64,000 nt of DNA from Ensifer sp. Root278 (GCF_001429285.1 NZ_LMJJ01000034.1:303116-367115), one strand, 5' to 3'. Numbered from the stretch's first letter, positions 37,777 through 48,505 are shown. Numbers and translations are program-made. Notes: generated by a model not told the origin, from the letters alone.

Positions 37777-37990
37777 GGATATGGCATACACCCGCGGTCG
37801 AAAGCGGATCAAGCGATGTTGCGATAGCCAGCGTGACCCGGCCGATTGTCGCCTTTCGGCCACACTCACTGGTTGCCTCATTTGCGACATGCTGTCGCCG
37901 CCCCGACGCCGTCTTTGACATTAGAACGGAAGAGCGGCAAAAGCCGTGCCTCCCGCCCAAAATGACAATCAGCAGGATCAAAATTTCAGT

Positions 37991-38734
37991 ATGTGTGTGT
38001 CCCGGAACAGCGCCGGCCGCCTGGCGCAGCTCTTCGCCCTTCTTCTCGCCACCTCGACGCTCGCCAGTTGCGTCACCACGTCGGGGCCAGCCAAGCCGAA
38101 GGGACCGGATCCATACTATGTGGCGATGTACGGGCCGCTACCCAACGAAAAGTTCCCGCTGGATGCGATCGACATCAGCAAGGTCGACAAGCGCTATCTG
38201 CGCCAGCAGGTCGCCTACCAGACGCACGAGCCGCCGGGCACGATCGTGATCGATACCCAGAACCGCTTCCTCTACCTGGTCCAGGATGGCGGCATGGCGA
38301 TGCGCTACGGAATCGGCGTCGGCAAGGCGGGCCTCGAGTTCGAGGGCGAGGCGCGCATTGCGCGCAAGGCGGAATGGCCGCGCTGGACGCCGACACAGGA
38401 CATGGTGGCACGCGAGCCGGAGCGCTACGGCCCGCTTGCCGGCGGCATGGAGCCGGGCGTGCGCAACCCGCTCGGGCCGCGCGCGCTCTATCTCTTCCAG
38501 GGCAGCCGCGACACGCTGTTCCGCATCCACGGCACGACCGAGGCCTGGTCGGTCGGCAAAGCCGTCTCGAGCGGCTGCATCCGTCTCTTCAACCCCGATA
38601 TCATCGATCTCTACAGCCGCGTCCCGCTCGATTCGCGCGTCGTCGTCCTGCAGGCGGAACCGCCGATGACCGAACCGGCCGGCGGCGTGCCGATGGCGAG
38701 CGTTTCGAACGGCGGCCTGCCGCCGGCCTACTGA
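37991..38734 (+). CDS. L,D-transpeptidase (YkuD) lipoprotein
   Basis: About 247 residues from the ATG at 37991, or 262 from a GTG at 37946 that lacks a ribosome site. The N-terminus is a lipoprotein signal with lipobox LASC. The YkuD domain has IHGTTEAWSVGKAVSSGCIR, with His and the catalytic Cys in SSGCIRLFN. Such enzymes make 3-3 peptidoglycan crosslinks or attach proteins to peptidoglycan in the periplasm. It is divergent from recO. Confidence 0.92.
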   Translation: MCVSRNSAGRLAQLFALLLATSTLASCVTTSGPAKPKGPDPYYVAMYGPLPNEKFPLDAIDISKVDKRYLRQQVAYQTHEPPGTIVIDTQNRFLYLVQDGGMAMRYGIGVGKAGLEFEGEARIARKAEWPRWTPTQDMVAREPERYGPLAGGMEPGVRNPLGPRALYLFQGSRDTLFRIHGTTEAWSVGKAVSSGCIRLFNPDIIDLYSRVPLDSRVVVLQAEPPMTEPAGGVPMASVSNGGLPPAY

Positions 38735-38760
38735 TACCTGCTTGACGGAATGCCGGGCGC

Positions 38761-39120
38761 CTACCAGGCGTCCGGCGTCCGCACCATGTGCACGATATTG
38801 GCCGGGTTCATGATCCAGCCGCCGCGAAAACCTTCGCCGAGATCTTCCACGGCATCACAGCGCACAACGCCCCTGGCGGCGAGGTGATCAAGCGCGCCCA
38901 CATGGTCATCGGTAAAGAGTTCGAGCCAGACCTCGGCCTGGCTGTAGTTCGGCGCCTCGTCGATCCAGAGTTGGTTGGGCCCAAGCTTGAACCCGATGGC
39001 CGGCAGCTTTTCTTCGATGGGTTCGAGGCCGACCGTGTCGCGATAGAAGGCGACGACTGCCTCGTATTGATGCGAGGGAACCTTCACCGCGATATTGATG
39101 CCGCCTGTAATTTTCGTCAT
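38761..39120 (-). CDS. VOC (glyoxalase-like) family protein
   Basis: 119 residues from the ATG at 39120, which has AGGAG upstream. Strand pattern and motifs (INIAVKVPSHQYEAVVAFYR, LWIDEAPNYSQAEVWLELFT, WIMNPANIVHMV) fit a single-domain vicinal-oxygen-chelate protein. The last conserved acidic metal ligand typical of glyoxalase I is not obvious. Function unknown. It converges with the L,D-transpeptidase gene. Confidence 0.85.
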   Translation of the reverse strand: MTKITGGINIAVKVPSHQYEAVVAFYRDTVGLEPIEEKLPAIGFKLGPNQLWIDEAPNYSQAEVWLELFTDDHVGALDHLAARGVVRCDAVEDLGEGFRGGWIMNPANIVHMVRTPDAW

Positions 39121-39232
39121 GACGCAATCTCCTATTGCCGCCCGGCGCCTGCCGACGCGGCTCATTGTTTGTGTTTCGATTGCCGATAATTTCGCGCCCG
39201 CATTCGGAGCGGGATGCCGGGCGCCGGCTGGC

Positions 39233-39715
39233 TCAGGCTTGCGGCTCGAGTGCCGGCTTGCCTGAGAGTTCGCTGAGGTAATAGCCCTGGCGCAGGTTGA
39301 TGCCGTATTCGAGCCAGGCCTTCATGCAGGCAAGCATCTGCGACCAGCCTTCGCAGTTGACATAAGACCCCTTCTGCCCCTGCCCGTTCTCACGCCATCC
39401 CTTTTCGGCGATCGTCACCATAGTGGCGCCGTCATCCAGCGACTGGAAACGCATCTCCACACGGGTCTGGTAGGGCTCCTCGCCCTTGGCGACCATGGCG
39501 TCCCAGCGAAAGACGATCCGCTCGTTCTGCTCGACCGCCTCGACCTGGACCGGCACCTGCCCCCACCATTTGACCGTAGCCCCGGCGACCAGCGGCCCGC
39601 TGATGCCGCCAAGGGTGACGAAATAGCGACTGAGCTGATCCGGATTGACGACGGCATCGAATACCTGGGCGACCGGGCGATCGATCCGTCCATTCACACG
39701 GAATTCGAAGGGCAT
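39233..39715 (-). CDS. SRPBCC (AHSA1-like START domain) protein
   Basis: 160 residues. A START/Bet v1-type ligand-binding fold with the AHSA1 pattern RIDRPVAQVFDAVVNPDQLS, KWWGQVPVQVEAVEQNERIV, ATMVTIAEKGW and GWSQMLACMKAWLEYG. AGGAGG precedes the ATG at 39715. It is divergent from an ArsR-type regulator 50 bp away, an arrangement seen often for ArsR/SRPBCC pairs. The ligand or client is unknown. Confidence 0.9.
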   Translation of the reverse strand: MPFEFRVNGRIDRPVAQVFDAVVNPDQLSRYFVTLGGISGPLVAGATVKWWGQVPVQVEAVEQNERIVFRWDAMVAKGEEPYQTRVEMRFQSLDDGATMVTIAEKGWRENGQGQKGSYVNCEGWSQMLACMKAWLEYGINLRQGYYLSELSGKPALEPQA

Positions 39716-39747
39716 CTGATGTTCCTCCTATTGAGCCCGAACAGAAT

Positions 39748-39767
39748 ATGTTATAAAAACATAACAT
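39748..39767. promoter_or_regulatory. Dyad at the ArsR start codon, candidate autoregulatory operator
   Basis: Inverted repeat ATGTTAT (39748-39754) and ATAACAT (39761-39767) with a 6-nt spacer, AT-rich. The right arm includes the first two bases of the ArsR start codon. It lies in the 50-bp divergent gap and could control both genes. Confidence 0.6.
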
Positions 39768-40098
39768 GTCAACCGAATCGAAAGACGATCTCGTTTTCAA
39801 AGCTTTGGCCAATGGATTGCGCCGCCAGATGCTCGACGCCATGAAGCACGCGCCGCAGACGACGGGCATGCTCTGCGAACAATTCGGCAATCTCGATCGC
39901 TGCACCGTCATGCAGCATCTGAAGGTGCTGGAAGAGGCAGAACTCGTGCTCGTTCGCCGCGAGGGCCGCGAGCGCTGGAACCACCTGAACGCTTTGCCGA
40001 TCCAAGCCATTCACGACCGCTGGATCAGCCAATATGCGGGGCACGCGATGTCGGTCCTCTCCGCCCTGCAACAGGGGCTGGACCAACCGTCGGAGTGA
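39766..40098 (+). CDS. ArsR-family transcriptional regulator
   Basis: 110 residues: a winged helix with [20 protein letters not shown], the recognition helix region [20 protein letters not shown], and the wing [12 protein letters not shown]. It lacks the cysteine metal site of ArsR/SmtB, so it is unlikely to be a metal sensor. No ribosome binding site is visible before the ATG at 39766, so the message may be leaderless. It is divergent from the SRPBCC gene, its probable target. Confidence 0.88.
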   Translation: MSTESKDDLVFKALANGLRRQMLDAMKHAPQTTGMLCEQFGNLDRCTVMQHLKVLEEAELVLVRREGRERWNHLNALPIQAIHDRWISQYAGHAMSVLSALQQGLDQPSE

Positions 40099-40162
40099 TG
40101 GTTTCGACTTTCCATTGCCCGGCTTTCTTCGTAAGAACGCCCTGACAACACAATCTGGGGAC

Positions 40163-41212
40163 ATGGTCGTGCGCTACCTCATCACCGGCACCGCGGGCTT
40201 CATCGGCTTTCATCTCGCCAAGCGATTGATCGACGAAGGACATTTCGTGGTCGGCTTCGACGGCATGACGCCCTATTACGACGTGACGCTGAAGCAGCGC
40301 CGGCATGAGATCCTGGCGCGTTCGAACGGCTTCAAGGCTGTCGTCGGCATGCTTGAGGATCGGGCGGCGCTCAACCATGCGGCGGAGATTGCCGAGCCCG
40401 AGGTCATCATCCACCTCGCGGCCCAGGCCGGCGTCCGCTACAGCCTTGAAAATCCCAAGGCCTATGTCGATTCCAACCTCATCGGCTCGTGGAACATCCT
40501 GGAACTGGCGCGGGAACTCGGCCCGAAGCACCTGATGCTCGCTTCGACGTCCTCGATCTACGGCGCCAACGAGAAGATCCCGTTTGCGGAGACCGATCGC
40601 GCCGACGAGCCGATGACGCTCTATGCCGCCACCAAGAAATCGATGGAACTGATGGCGCATAGCTATGCCCATCTCTACAAGGTTCCAACCACCGCCTTCC
40701 GCTTCTTCACGGTCTATGGTCCCTGGGGCCGGCCTGATATGGCGCTGTTCAAGTTCGTCGACGCCATCCACAAGGGGCAGCCGATCGACATTTATGGCGA
40801 AGGCCGTATGAGCCGCGACTTCACCTATATCGACGACCTCGTCGAAGGCATCCTCAGGCTCTCGCACGTGGCACCGGCGGAAGAAAACCGCGTGCCATCC
40901 GAGAAGGCCGAGGACACGCTGTCGCGCCAAGGACCGTTCCGTGTCGTCAACGTCGGCGGCGGCCAGCCGGTCGAACTGATGACGTTCGTCGAAACGGTCG
41001 AGAAGGCCGTCGGCAAACCGGCACTGCGCAACATGCTGCCGATGCAGCAGGGCGACGTGCCGCGCACCTATGCCTCCCCTGATCTTCTGGAGGCATTGAC
41101 AGATTTCAGACCCTCAATCCCGGTGGAAGAAGGCGTGGCGCGCTTTGCCGCCTGGTATGAGGAATACTACAATGCTGGCGGGAAAGCCGGATCCTCGGCC
41201 TCGCAGGCATAG
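40163..41212 (+). CDS. lpsL: UDP-glucuronate 4-epimerase, NAD-dependent epimerase family
   Basis: 349 residues. An extended SDR with the NAD-binding [13 protein letters not shown] at the N-terminus, catalytic YAATKK and the substrate loop [14 protein letters not shown]. It should interconvert UDP-glucuronate and UDP-galacturonate for LPS and capsule polymers. UDP-glucose dehydrogenase (rkpK) follows 69 bp later, as in the rkp-2 locus of Sinorhizobium meliloti, which supports the lpsL name. I chose the ATG at 40163; an upstream in-frame start would overlap the ArsR gene. Confidence 0.9.
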   Translation: MVVRYLITGTAGFIGFHLAKRLIDEGHFVVGFDGMTPYYDVTLKQRRHEILARSNGFKAVVGMLEDRAALNHAAEIAEPEVIIHLAAQAGVRYSLENPKAYVDSNLIGSWNILELARELGPKHLMLASTSSIYGANEKIPFAETDRADEPMTLYAATKKSMELMAHSYAHLYKVPTTAFRFFTVYGPWGRPDMALFKFVDAIHKGQPIDIYGEGRMSRDFTYIDDLVEGILRLSHVAPAEENRVPSEKAEDTLSRQGPFRVVNVGGGQPVELMTFVETVEKAVGKPALRNMLPMQQGDVPRTYASPDLLEALTDFRPSIPVEEGVARFAAWYEEYYNAGGKAGSSASQA

Positions 41213-41281
41213 ATACGTGCAAACCAGCATGGTTTCCGCGTTCGCGGACAAGAGCTCGCCAGACAACAAAGGAAAGAGCCT

Positions 41282-42595
41282 ATGAAAATCACAATGATCG
41301 GCGCCGGTTATGTAGGCCTCGTTTCGGGTGTGTGTTTTGCGGATTTCGGTCACGACGTCGTCTGTCTCGACAAGGATGAGAGCAAGATCGACGCGCTGAT
41401 GCAGGGGCGTATTCCGATCTTCGAACCCGGCCTCGACCATCTGGTGGCCAGCAACGTCGCCTCGGGTCGACTGTCGTTCACGACCGATCTCGTGTCCGCC
41501 GTCGCCGACAGCGATGTGATCTTCATCGCGGTCGGCACCCCTTCCCGCCGCGGCGATGGTCATGCCGACCTCTCCTACGTGTATGCAGCGGCCCGCGAGA
41601 TCGCCGAGAACCTCAGGGGGTTCACCGTCATCGTTACCAAATCCACCGTTCCGGTCGGCACGGGCGATGAGGTCGAGCGCATCATTCGCGAAACCAATCC
41701 TGACGCCGATTTCGCCGTCGTCTCCAATCCGGAATTCCTGCGCGAGGGTGCGGCGATCGAGGACTTCAAGCGGCCGGACCGGATCGTCATCGGTGTTGTC
41801 GACGATGATGCGCGGGCGCGTGACGTCATGACCGAGGTTTACCGGCCGCTCTATCTCAACCAGTCGCCGCTCGTGTTCACGTCACGCCGCACCTCCGAAC
41901 TGATCAAGTATGCCGGCAATGCCTTCCTGGCGATGAAGATCACCTTCATCAACGAGATGGCCGACCTCTGCGAAAAGGTCGGCGCCAATGTCCAGGACGT
42001 CGCCCGCGGCATCGGCCTCGATGGCCGCATCGGCTCGAAGTTCCTGCATGCGGGCCCCGGCTATGGCGGCTCGTGCTTCCCGAAGGACACGCTGGCCCTG
42101 GTCAAGACCGCGCAGGACCATGACGCGCCCGTCCGGCTCGTCGAGACCACGGTTGCGATCAACGACAACCGCAAGCGGGCAATGGGCCGCAAGGTGATTG
42201 CGGCTGCCGGCGGCGACGTGCGCGGGCACACGATCGCGATCCTCGGCCTCACCTTCAAGCCGAACACCGACGACATGCGCGACAGTCCGGCGATCGCCAT
42301 CGTGCAGACGCTGCGGGATGCCGGCGCCCACATTATCGGCTACGACCCGGAAGGCATGGAGAACGCCAAGAAGATCATCGACGGCATCGACTATGCCAGC
42401 GATCCCTATGAGGCGGCCAACGAAGCGGATGCGCTAGTGATCGTAACGGAATGGAACGAGTTCCGCGCGCTTGACTTCCGCCGCCTGAAATCCGCGATGA
42501 AGACGCCTATTCTCGTCGACCTCAGGAACATCTACCGCCAGGACGAGGTTGCCAAGCACGGCTTTGCCTATTCCAGCATCGGCCGGCCCCTCTGA
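41282..42595 (+). CDS. rkpK: UDP-glucose 6-dehydrogenase
   Basis: 437 residues. Oxidises UDP-glucose to UDP-glucuronate with two NAD+. The N-terminal Rossmann motif is GAGYVGLVSGVCFADFGHDV, the catalytic cysteine lies in GPGYGGSCFPKDT, and the C-terminal domain has FKPNTDDMRDSPA. AAAGGAAAGAG precedes the ATG. It supplies the substrate of the epimerase encoded just upstream, so together they provide uronic acid sugar nucleotides for surface polysaccharides. Confidence 0.96.
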   Translation: MKITMIGAGYVGLVSGVCFADFGHDVVCLDKDESKIDALMQGRIPIFEPGLDHLVASNVASGRLSFTTDLVSAVADSDVIFIAVGTPSRRGDGHADLSYVYAAAREIAENLRGFTVIVTKSTVPVGTGDEVERIIRETNPDADFAVVSNPEFLREGAAIEDFKRPDRIVIGVVDDDARARDVMTEVYRPLYLNQSPLVFTSRRTSELIKYAGNAFLAMKITFINEMADLCEKVGANVQDVARGIGLDGRIGSKFLHAGPGYGGSCFPKDTLALVKTAQDHDAPVRLVETTVAINDNRKRAMGRKVIAAAGGDVRGHTIAILGLTFKPNTDDMRDSPAIAIVQTLRDAGAHIIGYDPEGMENAKKIIDGIDYASDPYEAANEADALVIVTEWNEFRALDFRRLKSAMKTPILVDLRNIYRQDEVAKHGFAYSSIGRPL

Positions 42596-42620
42596 GGGCT
42601 TCGGCTGGCGGGAGGGCCGA

Positions 42621-42938
42621 CTATGCTTTTGGAACTGGCAGCGGCGGCAGAGCTTCCCAACTCTTGCCGGCAAGGATGACGCAGCTACGGCCGTTGACGT
42701 CCGTGACGATCAATGTCCAGCTGCCGTTGTCGGCCGCATAGACTTCCAGGATCGCCTGAGGATTGATGAGCGCCGTCGCGGCTGGCTTTTCCCGATACTG
42801 CCGCGCCAGAAACTCGATCACCTCGGATCGGTTCGCGCAATTTATCGGGGCCTGCGAAACTGCGGGGACCGGGCGCGCCGTCACCCCGGCTGCCAGAAGG
42901 GCGGCCAGCGCGAAGCCGCGGATCACCTTGCGTACCAT
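42621..42938 (-). CDS. Small secreted hypothetical protein
   Basis: 105 residues from the ATG at 42938, with AGGAG 7 nt upstream. A signal peptide (IRGFALAALLAAGVTARPVP, then AVSQA) is followed by a compact domain with NCANRSEVIEFLARQYREKP and a second cysteine in GRSCVILAG. It should be periplasmic with one possible disulfide. It resembles small uncharacterised rhizobial exported proteins; no function known. It converges with rkpK. Confidence 0.8.
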   Translation of the reverse strand: MVRKVIRGFALAALLAAGVTARPVPAVSQAPINCANRSEVIEFLARQYREKPAATALINPQAILEVYAADNGSWTLIVTDVNGRSCVILAGKSWEALPPLPVPKA

Positions 42939-43118
42939 CACGCAACTCCTTTCACCGGATGCCCGGCGGAGGAGGAGTTTCCGCTAACCTTTTCCGCCGT
43001 AAATCCGGCTGCTCCATCGGCGCACTGCTCACAAAACAGCGCAGTTGCCACGATGGAGAGAGTATGGCGGAAAGCCGCGATTATTACAATTATCTAAATT
43101 ATAGACCATCCATCGGAG

Positions 43119-43153
43119 ACGCCGCGCGTCGTAATGACGCGCGGCGCTGCAGA
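43119..43153 (-). repeat. RIME-like element, family A, truncated to one hairpin
   Basis: A perfect 10-bp GC stem (43121-43130 with 43136-43145) with a 5-nt loop, ending GCGCTGCAG as in the family A block. It lies 17 bp past the tex stop and could act as a weak hairpin at the end of that message. The rest of 42939-43169 shows nothing else. Confidence 0.65.
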
Positions 43154-43169
43154 ACCGATGCCGAAGCTG

Positions 43170-45476
43170 CTATTTGCGCTTCATCGCCTCCATCAGGGCC
43201 GCACCAAAGGCGCCCTGCGACGGCGCTTGCGGCTTCTGCGGGCGCGTGGGCGCGCCACGGTTGCCGCCATTCGGTGCGCTGCCACGGGCCTCGCGGCCTG
43301 ACTCAGCGCCACCATCCTTCCGCATCGTCAGGCCGATGCGCTTGCGGGCGACATCCACCTCAGTGACGCGGACAGTCACGACATCCCCGGCCTTCACCAC
43401 TTCATGGGGGTCCTTGATGAAACGGTCCGCGAGTTGAGACACGTGGACGAGGCCATCCTGGTGGACGCCGATGTCGACGAAGGCACCGAAAGCCGCGACG
43501 TTGGTGACGGTGCCCTCGAGCTGCATGCCGACCTTCAGGTCCTTGATGTCGTCGATGCCCTCGGCAAAGGTCGCGGTCTTGAAGCTCGGGCGCGGGTCAC
43601 GGCCCGGCTTTTCGAGTTCGGCGAGAATGTCCTTGACGGTCGGCAAGCCGAAGCGCTCGTCCACGAAGGTCCGTGGGTCGAGTTGCTTCAGGGCGACACT
43701 GTCGCCCATCAGAGCGCGCACGTCGCGCCCGCAGGCGGCCACGATCTTCTTGGCGACGCCATAGGCTTCCGGATGGACGGAGGAGGCATCGAGCGGCTCC
43801 TTGCCGTTCGGGATGCGCAGGAAGCCTGCGCACTGTTCGAAGGTGCGCGCGCCGAGCCGCGGCACTTTCAACAGTTCCTTGCGGCTTCCAAACGGCCCGG
43901 TCGCGTCACGATGCGCGACGATCGCCTCGGCCGAGGATTTGCCGAGGCCGGACACCCGGGCAAGCAGCGGTGCCGACGCCGTGTTGACGTCGACGCCGAC
44001 GGCGTTCACCGCGTCTTCCACCACCGCATCGAGCGAGCGGCTGAGCTTCGACTGGTCGACGTCGTGCTGGTACTGGCCAACGCCGATCGACTTCGGCTCG
44101 ATCTTCACAAGCTCGGCCAGCGGATCCTGCAAGCGGCGGGCGATCGAGACTGCACCACGCAGCGAAACGTCGAGGCCGGGGAATTCCAAGGCGGCCGTTT
44201 CAGATGCCGAGTAAACCGAGGCGCCGGCTTCGGAAACGATGACCTTGGTCGGCTTCGGCGCCGGCAGTTGCAGGAGCATGTCGGCAACGAGCTTTTCGGT
44301 CTCACGGCTGCCGGTTCCGTTGCCGATCGCGATCAGCTCCACCTTGTGCTTGCGGATCAGCGAGGCGAGCTCGGCCTGCGTGCCACGAACGTCGTTCTTC
44401 GGTGGGAACGGGTAGACGGTCGTCGTTTCGAGCAGCTTGCCGGTGCCGTCGACCACCGCGACCTTGACGCCGGTGCGGATGCCCGGATCGAGGCCCATCG
44501 TGGCCCGCGATCCCGCAGGCGCGGCAAGCAGCAGGTCCTTGAGGTTGCGGGCGAAGACGTGGATCGCCTCCTCTTCGGCACGCTCGCGCAGTTCACGCAT
44601 CAGGTCGAGCGACAGCGACATGGAGAGCTTCACGCGCCAGGTCCAGCCGATCATCTCGGCCAGCCATTTGTCACCCGGCAGATGGGCGCCGACATTGTAG
44701 GCGGCGGCAATCATGCGCTCGACCGGCTTTACCGGCGACGTGTCGTCCTGATCGACGACGATATCAACGGACAGAACCTCTTCGTTCCAACCACGCAGCA
44801 TCGCCAGCGCCCGGTGACCGGGCGTCGTCGCCCAGCGCTCGGAATGGTCGAAATAGTCGGAGAACTTGGCGCCGGCCTCCTGCTTGCCGTCGACGACCTT
44901 GGCGCGCAGGAAGGCGGCGCCCTTCATATGATTGCGAAGGCGGCCAAGCAGATCGGCGTTTTCGGTCATGCCTTCGGCGATGATGTCGCGCGCGCCATCA
45001 AGCGCCGCCTTCACATCAACCACCTCGGCGGTCAGGAAGGCCGTTGCGCGATCGGCCGGCGCGACGGAGCGATCGGCCAGAATCGCTTCCGCCAGCGGCG
45101 CGAGGCCACGCTCGCGGGCGATCTCAGCCTTGGTGCGGCGCTTCGGCTTGTAGGGCAGATAGATGTCTTCAAGTTCCGCCTTGGTTTCGACGGCAGCGAT
45201 CTTGGCTTCCAGTTCGTCCGTCAGCTTGTCCTGCCCGCGGATCGACTCGAGGATCGATGCCCGACGCGCCTCGAGTTCGCGCAAGTAAGTCAGCCGCTCC
45301 GACAGCATACGCAATTGCGTATCGTCTAGGCCGCCGGTCACTTCCTTGCGGTAGCGCGCGATGAACGGCACCGTTGCCCCCTCGTCCAACAGCTCGACAG
45401 CGGCTTTAACCTGCGAAGGTGCTGCCTTGATTTCGCTGGCAATAATGGCGGCGATGGATTTAGCGGGGTTGGCCAT
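43170..45476 (-). CDS. tex: Tex-family RNA-binding transcription accessory protein
   Basis: 768 residues from the ATG at 45476 (E. coli YhgF 773). Domain order matches Tex: N-terminal helical part ([20 protein letters not shown]), a YqgF/RNase H-like fold ([20 protein letters not shown]), helix-hairpin-helix motifs ([20 protein letters not shown]), and a C-terminal S1 domain ([20 protein letters not shown]) followed by an Arg/Gly/Pro-rich tail. It binds RNA and associates with transcription complexes. The gene appears monocistronic. Confidence 0.96.
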   Translation of the reverse strand: MANPAKSIAAIIASEIKAAPSQVKAAVELLDEGATVPFIARYRKEVTGGLDDTQLRMLSERLTYLRELEARRASILESIRGQDKLTDELEAKIAAVETKAELEDIYLPYKPKRRTKAEIARERGLAPLAEAILADRSVAPADRATAFLTAEVVDVKAALDGARDIIAEGMTENADLLGRLRNHMKGAAFLRAKVVDGKQEAGAKFSDYFDHSERWATTPGHRALAMLRGWNEEVLSVDIVVDQDDTSPVKPVERMIAAAYNVGAHLPGDKWLAEMIGWTWRVKLSMSLSLDLMRELRERAEEEAIHVFARNLKDLLLAAPAGSRATMGLDPGIRTGVKVAVVDGTGKLLETTTVYPFPPKNDVRGTQAELASLIRKHKVELIAIGNGTGSRETEKLVADMLLQLPAPKPTKVIVSEAGASVYSASETAALEFPGLDVSLRGAVSIARRLQDPLAELVKIEPKSIGVGQYQHDVDQSKLSRSLDAVVEDAVNAVGVDVNTASAPLLARVSGLGKSSAEAIVAHRDATGPFGSRKELLKVPRLGARTFEQCAGFLRIPNGKEPLDASSVHPEAYGVAKKIVAACGRDVRALMGDSVALKQLDPRTFVDERFGLPTVKDILAELEKPGRDPRPSFKTATFAEGIDDIKDLKVGMQLEGTVTNVAAFGAFVDIGVHQDGLVHVSQLADRFIKDPHEVVKAGDVVTVRVTEVDVARKRIGLTMRKDGGAESGREARGSAPNGGNRGAPTRPQKPQAPSQGAFGAALMEAMKRK

Positions 45477-45690
45477 GGGAATTCCGTCTTTCCTGCAGCG
45501 CTTGGAAGCACTGCACGTTTTGTCCTTGGATCGGAGATGATCCGCGGAAACAGGCAGTCGTTTGGTCGGCGACCATAAAGGCGCAGGGCTTCGAGGCCAA
45601 GTGAAGGCCTTCGGAGGAAATTCCGAACTCCACAGAAGATGGGAGATGGCCATCCCGTGTCGACCTATAGCGACAGGGATGGCCCTTGCA

Positions 45691-46998
45691 TCAGACCGCG
45701 ATCGCAGCCGGTTCGATGTGTTCTTCCGCCGGCGCCTCGTCCCAATTGTTGACCGGTTCGAGCGGCGGCCGACGCTTCTCGAACTCGATCAATTGCCGCT
45801 CCCGCTCCTCGATGTAGCCGCGCGTGACCGGCACGGCATCGAGAGAAGGCGAGAGCTGAAGCTGGAAGATGAAGTGTTTGTCGTAGAGGAAGGCCGTTTC
45901 GGAAGCCGCCAGATAGAACTCCCACATGCGGAAGAAGCGTTCGTCGTAGAGCCTTACCGCCTCTTCGCGGCGCGCGACGAAACGCTCACGCCAGGCCCGC
46001 AAGGTCCAGGCATAGTGCATCGGCAGGATCTCGACATCCTTCACCAGCAGCCGCATACGCTCGACCGACGGCAGAACCTCGGAGAGAGCGGGAATATAAC
46101 CGCCGGGGAAGATGTACTTTTCGATCCACGGGTTGGTCGCCCAGGGCTTGTAGACCTGGCCGATCGAATGCAGCAGCATGACGCCTTCCGGCGTCAGCAG
46201 CTCCTTTATCTTGCTGAAGAAATTTCCGTAGTTGCCGATGCCGACATGCTCGAACATGCCGACGGAAACGATGCGATCGAACTGCCGGCCCTCAAGGGTT
46301 CGGTAGTCCTGCAGTTCGAAGCGGACGCGATCGGAAAGCCCGCGCCTGGCGGCACGATCACGGGAAACCTTCAGTTGCTCCTCGCTGAGCGTGATGCCCG
46401 TGACTTCGACTCCGGAAGATTCGGCCAGATACATGGCCATCCCGCCCCAGCCCGAGCCGACCTCCAGCACCTTCTGCCCCGGCTCCAGCAGAAGCTTCGC
46501 GGCGATGTGCCGCTTCTTGGCGAGCTGTGCTGCGTCGAGCGATATTCCCCGCGGCTGGAAATAGGCGCAGGAGTATTGCCAGTCCTCGTCGAGGAACAGG
46601 TTGAAGAGATTGCGATCGAGATCGTAGTGATGGGCGACGTTGTTCCGGTTGCGATTGACCGGCATGCGGCTCACCAACTGCTGGCGCAGCACATGCCACA
46701 GGCCTGTGATCGTGTTGGTGGCATTTGCCGCATTCTCGATGCCGTTCGCCTTCACGATCGAAAGCACGTCGAAAATGTCACCTCTTTCGATGACGACGCG
46801 CCCATCCATGTACATTTCACCAAAGCGAAGGCCCGGGTCCCGGACGATCGCATTCTCCGCCTCCGCGTCGACGATGCGGATTGATGCCGGTTTTCCGGTG
46901 CCGTCACCCAAAATGACCTGTTCGCCGGAAGAAAAAGTCACCGTCAGATTGCCGTTGCGCACCAGACGGCGAAGCAAAGTCAACAATGCTGCATTCAT
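45691..46998 (-). CDS. cfa: Cyclopropane-fatty-acyl-phospholipid synthase
   Basis: 435 residues. Adds a methylene group from S-adenosylmethionine to unsaturated acyl chains of membrane phospholipids. The SAM site [20 protein letters not shown] and [16 protein letters not shown] are clear, and the catalytic-site region [12 protein letters not shown] and [14 protein letters not shown] follow. An N-terminal lipid-binding domain covers about residues 1-110. GGGGTGAG precedes the ATG at 46998. Rhizobia often carry more than one cfa, so this could be either paralogue. Confidence 0.93.
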   Translation of the reverse strand: MNAALLTLLRRLVRNGNLTVTFSSGEQVILGDGTGKPASIRIVDAEAENAIVRDPGLRFGEMYMDGRVVIERGDIFDVLSIVKANGIENAANATNTITGLWHVLRQQLVSRMPVNRNRNNVAHHYDLDRNLFNLFLDEDWQYSCAYFQPRGISLDAAQLAKKRHIAAKLLLEPGQKVLEVGSGWGGMAMYLAESSGVEVTGITLSEEQLKVSRDRAARRGLSDRVRFELQDYRTLEGRQFDRIVSVGMFEHVGIGNYGNFFSKIKELLTPEGVMLLHSIGQVYKPWATNPWIEKYIFPGGYIPALSEVLPSVERMRLLVKDVEILPMHYAWTLRAWRERFVARREEAVRLYDERFFRMWEFYLAASETAFLYDKHFIFQLQLSPSLDAVPVTRGYIEERERQLIEFEKRRPPLEPVNNWDEAPAEEHIEPAAIAV

Positions 46999-46999
46999 A

Positions 47000-47332
47000 T
47001 CTCACCCCTACCAGACCTACATACGTGTCCTGGCGCACGAGAGATGCGAAGGGCCGGCTCTTTCGGGGCTTCCGGGGGTTGCGTGAGCGCGCATGGCGAA
47101 CAGACGCGAGCACGTCCGGAAGCGGCGAGAACCGGCTCGGGCGTGGCGTCACGGGTATCCAGCGGGCGCGTCAGGATCCTTGTGCTTGCCCCGCCGGAAA
47201 TTCGTCAGGCCAGCCGCCATCGGGCTCCTATCCATCAGAACTTCCATTTAATTTAGGAAGCTTCCATCGATTGGCAATGGGTTCTCTATGGCCCCTCATA
47301 GATTTGTTTCCTTAGCAAATGAGGAAACGCGG
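47000..47332. other. Non-coding gap upstream of cfa
   Basis: About 330 bp between the minus-strand GST gene end and cfa start. It should hold the cfa promoter. I see no RNA gene, repeat element or convincing short ORF. Confidence 0.5.
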
Positions 47333-48331
47333 CTATGCGCCAACGACTCCGCGCCCTCGCAAGCGAGCACGATCATGCGGGCGATCGAAATCCAGCATCG
47401 GGCCGGCGGGAACGATGCGGGTCGGATTGATATGGGCAATGCCGTAGTAGCCGCGTTTGATTTGATCGATGCGCACGCTCTCGCGGATACCCGGCCATTG
47501 ATAGATTTCGCGCAGATAGTTCGACAACGCCGGGTAGTCCTCGATCCGGCGGATGTTGCATTTGAAGGCGCCGTGATAGGCCGCATCTAAGCGAACCAGG
47601 GTGACGAACAAGCGGATGTCTGCCTCGGTCAGGTACTCGCCTGCGAGATAGCGATTGACCGTAAGATGCGCCTCGAGCTCGTCGAGCATGCCGAACAGGC
47701 TCGACACCGCCTCATCATAGGCTTCCTGCGTCTTTGCAAAGCCGGATCGGTAGACGCCGTTGTTGACCCGCTCGTAGATCGGGCCATTCCAGCGATCGAT
47801 TTCGCCACGCAACGCCTCCGGATAGAAATCGAGCCGGTTGCCGGTCAGATGATCAAAGCCTGAGTTCAGGATGCGGATGATGTCGGCGGACTCGTTGTTG
47901 ACGATCCGCCCTTCGCGCATGTCCCAGAGAACCGGTACCGAGACCTTGCCGGTATAGGTCGGGTCGCTCGCCACATAGAGTTCATGATGAAAACGGATCT
48001 TGCCGACGCGCTCGCCGGCATCGACCGGCTCGTCATAGGTCCAGCCATCCTCACCGAGCACCGGGTTGGCCACCGTAAGTCCGATGATCTCCTGCAATCC
48101 CTTGAGGTTGCGGAAGGCAATCGTGCGCGAGGCCCAGGGGCAGAGATAGGAAACGAACAGGCGGTAGCGCCCCGCCTCGGCCGGCAGAGCCGGCTGGCCA
48201 TCCGGCCCTGGGCTCCCGTCCGGCGTGATCCAGCGATGAAAGCGCGTCGGCTCCCGGTAGAATGCACCGCCTTTCATCTCGCTGGCCGCAACGTCGCCCT
48301 TGACCCATTTTCCTTCGACAAGCTGCGGCAT
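47333..48331 (-). CDS. Glutathionyl-hydroquinone reductase (Xi-class GST)
   Basis: 332 residues. The thioredoxin-like N-terminal domain has the Xi-class motif SYLCPWASR with catalytic Cys64, and DPTYTGKVSVPVLWD plus NNESADIIRILN bind glutathione. The C-terminal helical domain has YRSGFAKTQEAYDEAV and LVRLDAAYHGAFKCN, as in YqjG/EcM4. Such enzymes reduce glutathionyl-hydroquinones to free hydroquinones in the cytoplasm. It is monocistronic and divergent from a GDPD-like gene. Confidence 0.93.
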   Translation of the reverse strand: MPQLVEGKWVKGDVAASEMKGGAFYREPTRFHRWITPDGSPGPDGQPALPAEAGRYRLFVSYLCPWASRTIAFRNLKGLQEIIGLTVANPVLGEDGWTYDEPVDAGERVGKIRFHHELYVASDPTYTGKVSVPVLWDMREGRIVNNESADIIRILNSGFDHLTGNRLDFYPEALRGEIDRWNGPIYERVNNGVYRSGFAKTQEAYDEAVSSLFGMLDELEAHLTVNRYLAGEYLTEADIRLFVTLVRLDAAYHGAFKCNIRRIEDYPALSNYLREIYQWPGIRESVRIDQIKRGYYGIAHINPTRIVPAGPMLDFDRPHDRARLRGRGVVGA

Positions 48332-48505
48332 CTCTTTTCTCCGGATCGCAAAATCAGCGATAGCTACGTCTCACAGGGCGCGGCTGAGGGTCAACCGCGC
48401 GCGCGGGTGACACATCGTTCGCAATCCGCGACACGCACGTGAGGCGTGTATCAACATCCTGACGCCACAATGTCGAGCAATCCGGATTCGAAGAGGAGAA
48501 TCAGG

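Noticed and set aside
42959..43366. Plus-strand frame overlapping the end of tex
   Set aside because: It crosses a repeat element and the antisense of tex; composition is Arg/Ser/Cys-rich and not protein-like.
43404..45329. 641-codon open frame antisense to tex
   Set aside because: It is the mirror of tex on the other strand, rich in His/Arg/Asp with no family motif; such long antisense frames are common in GC-rich genomes.
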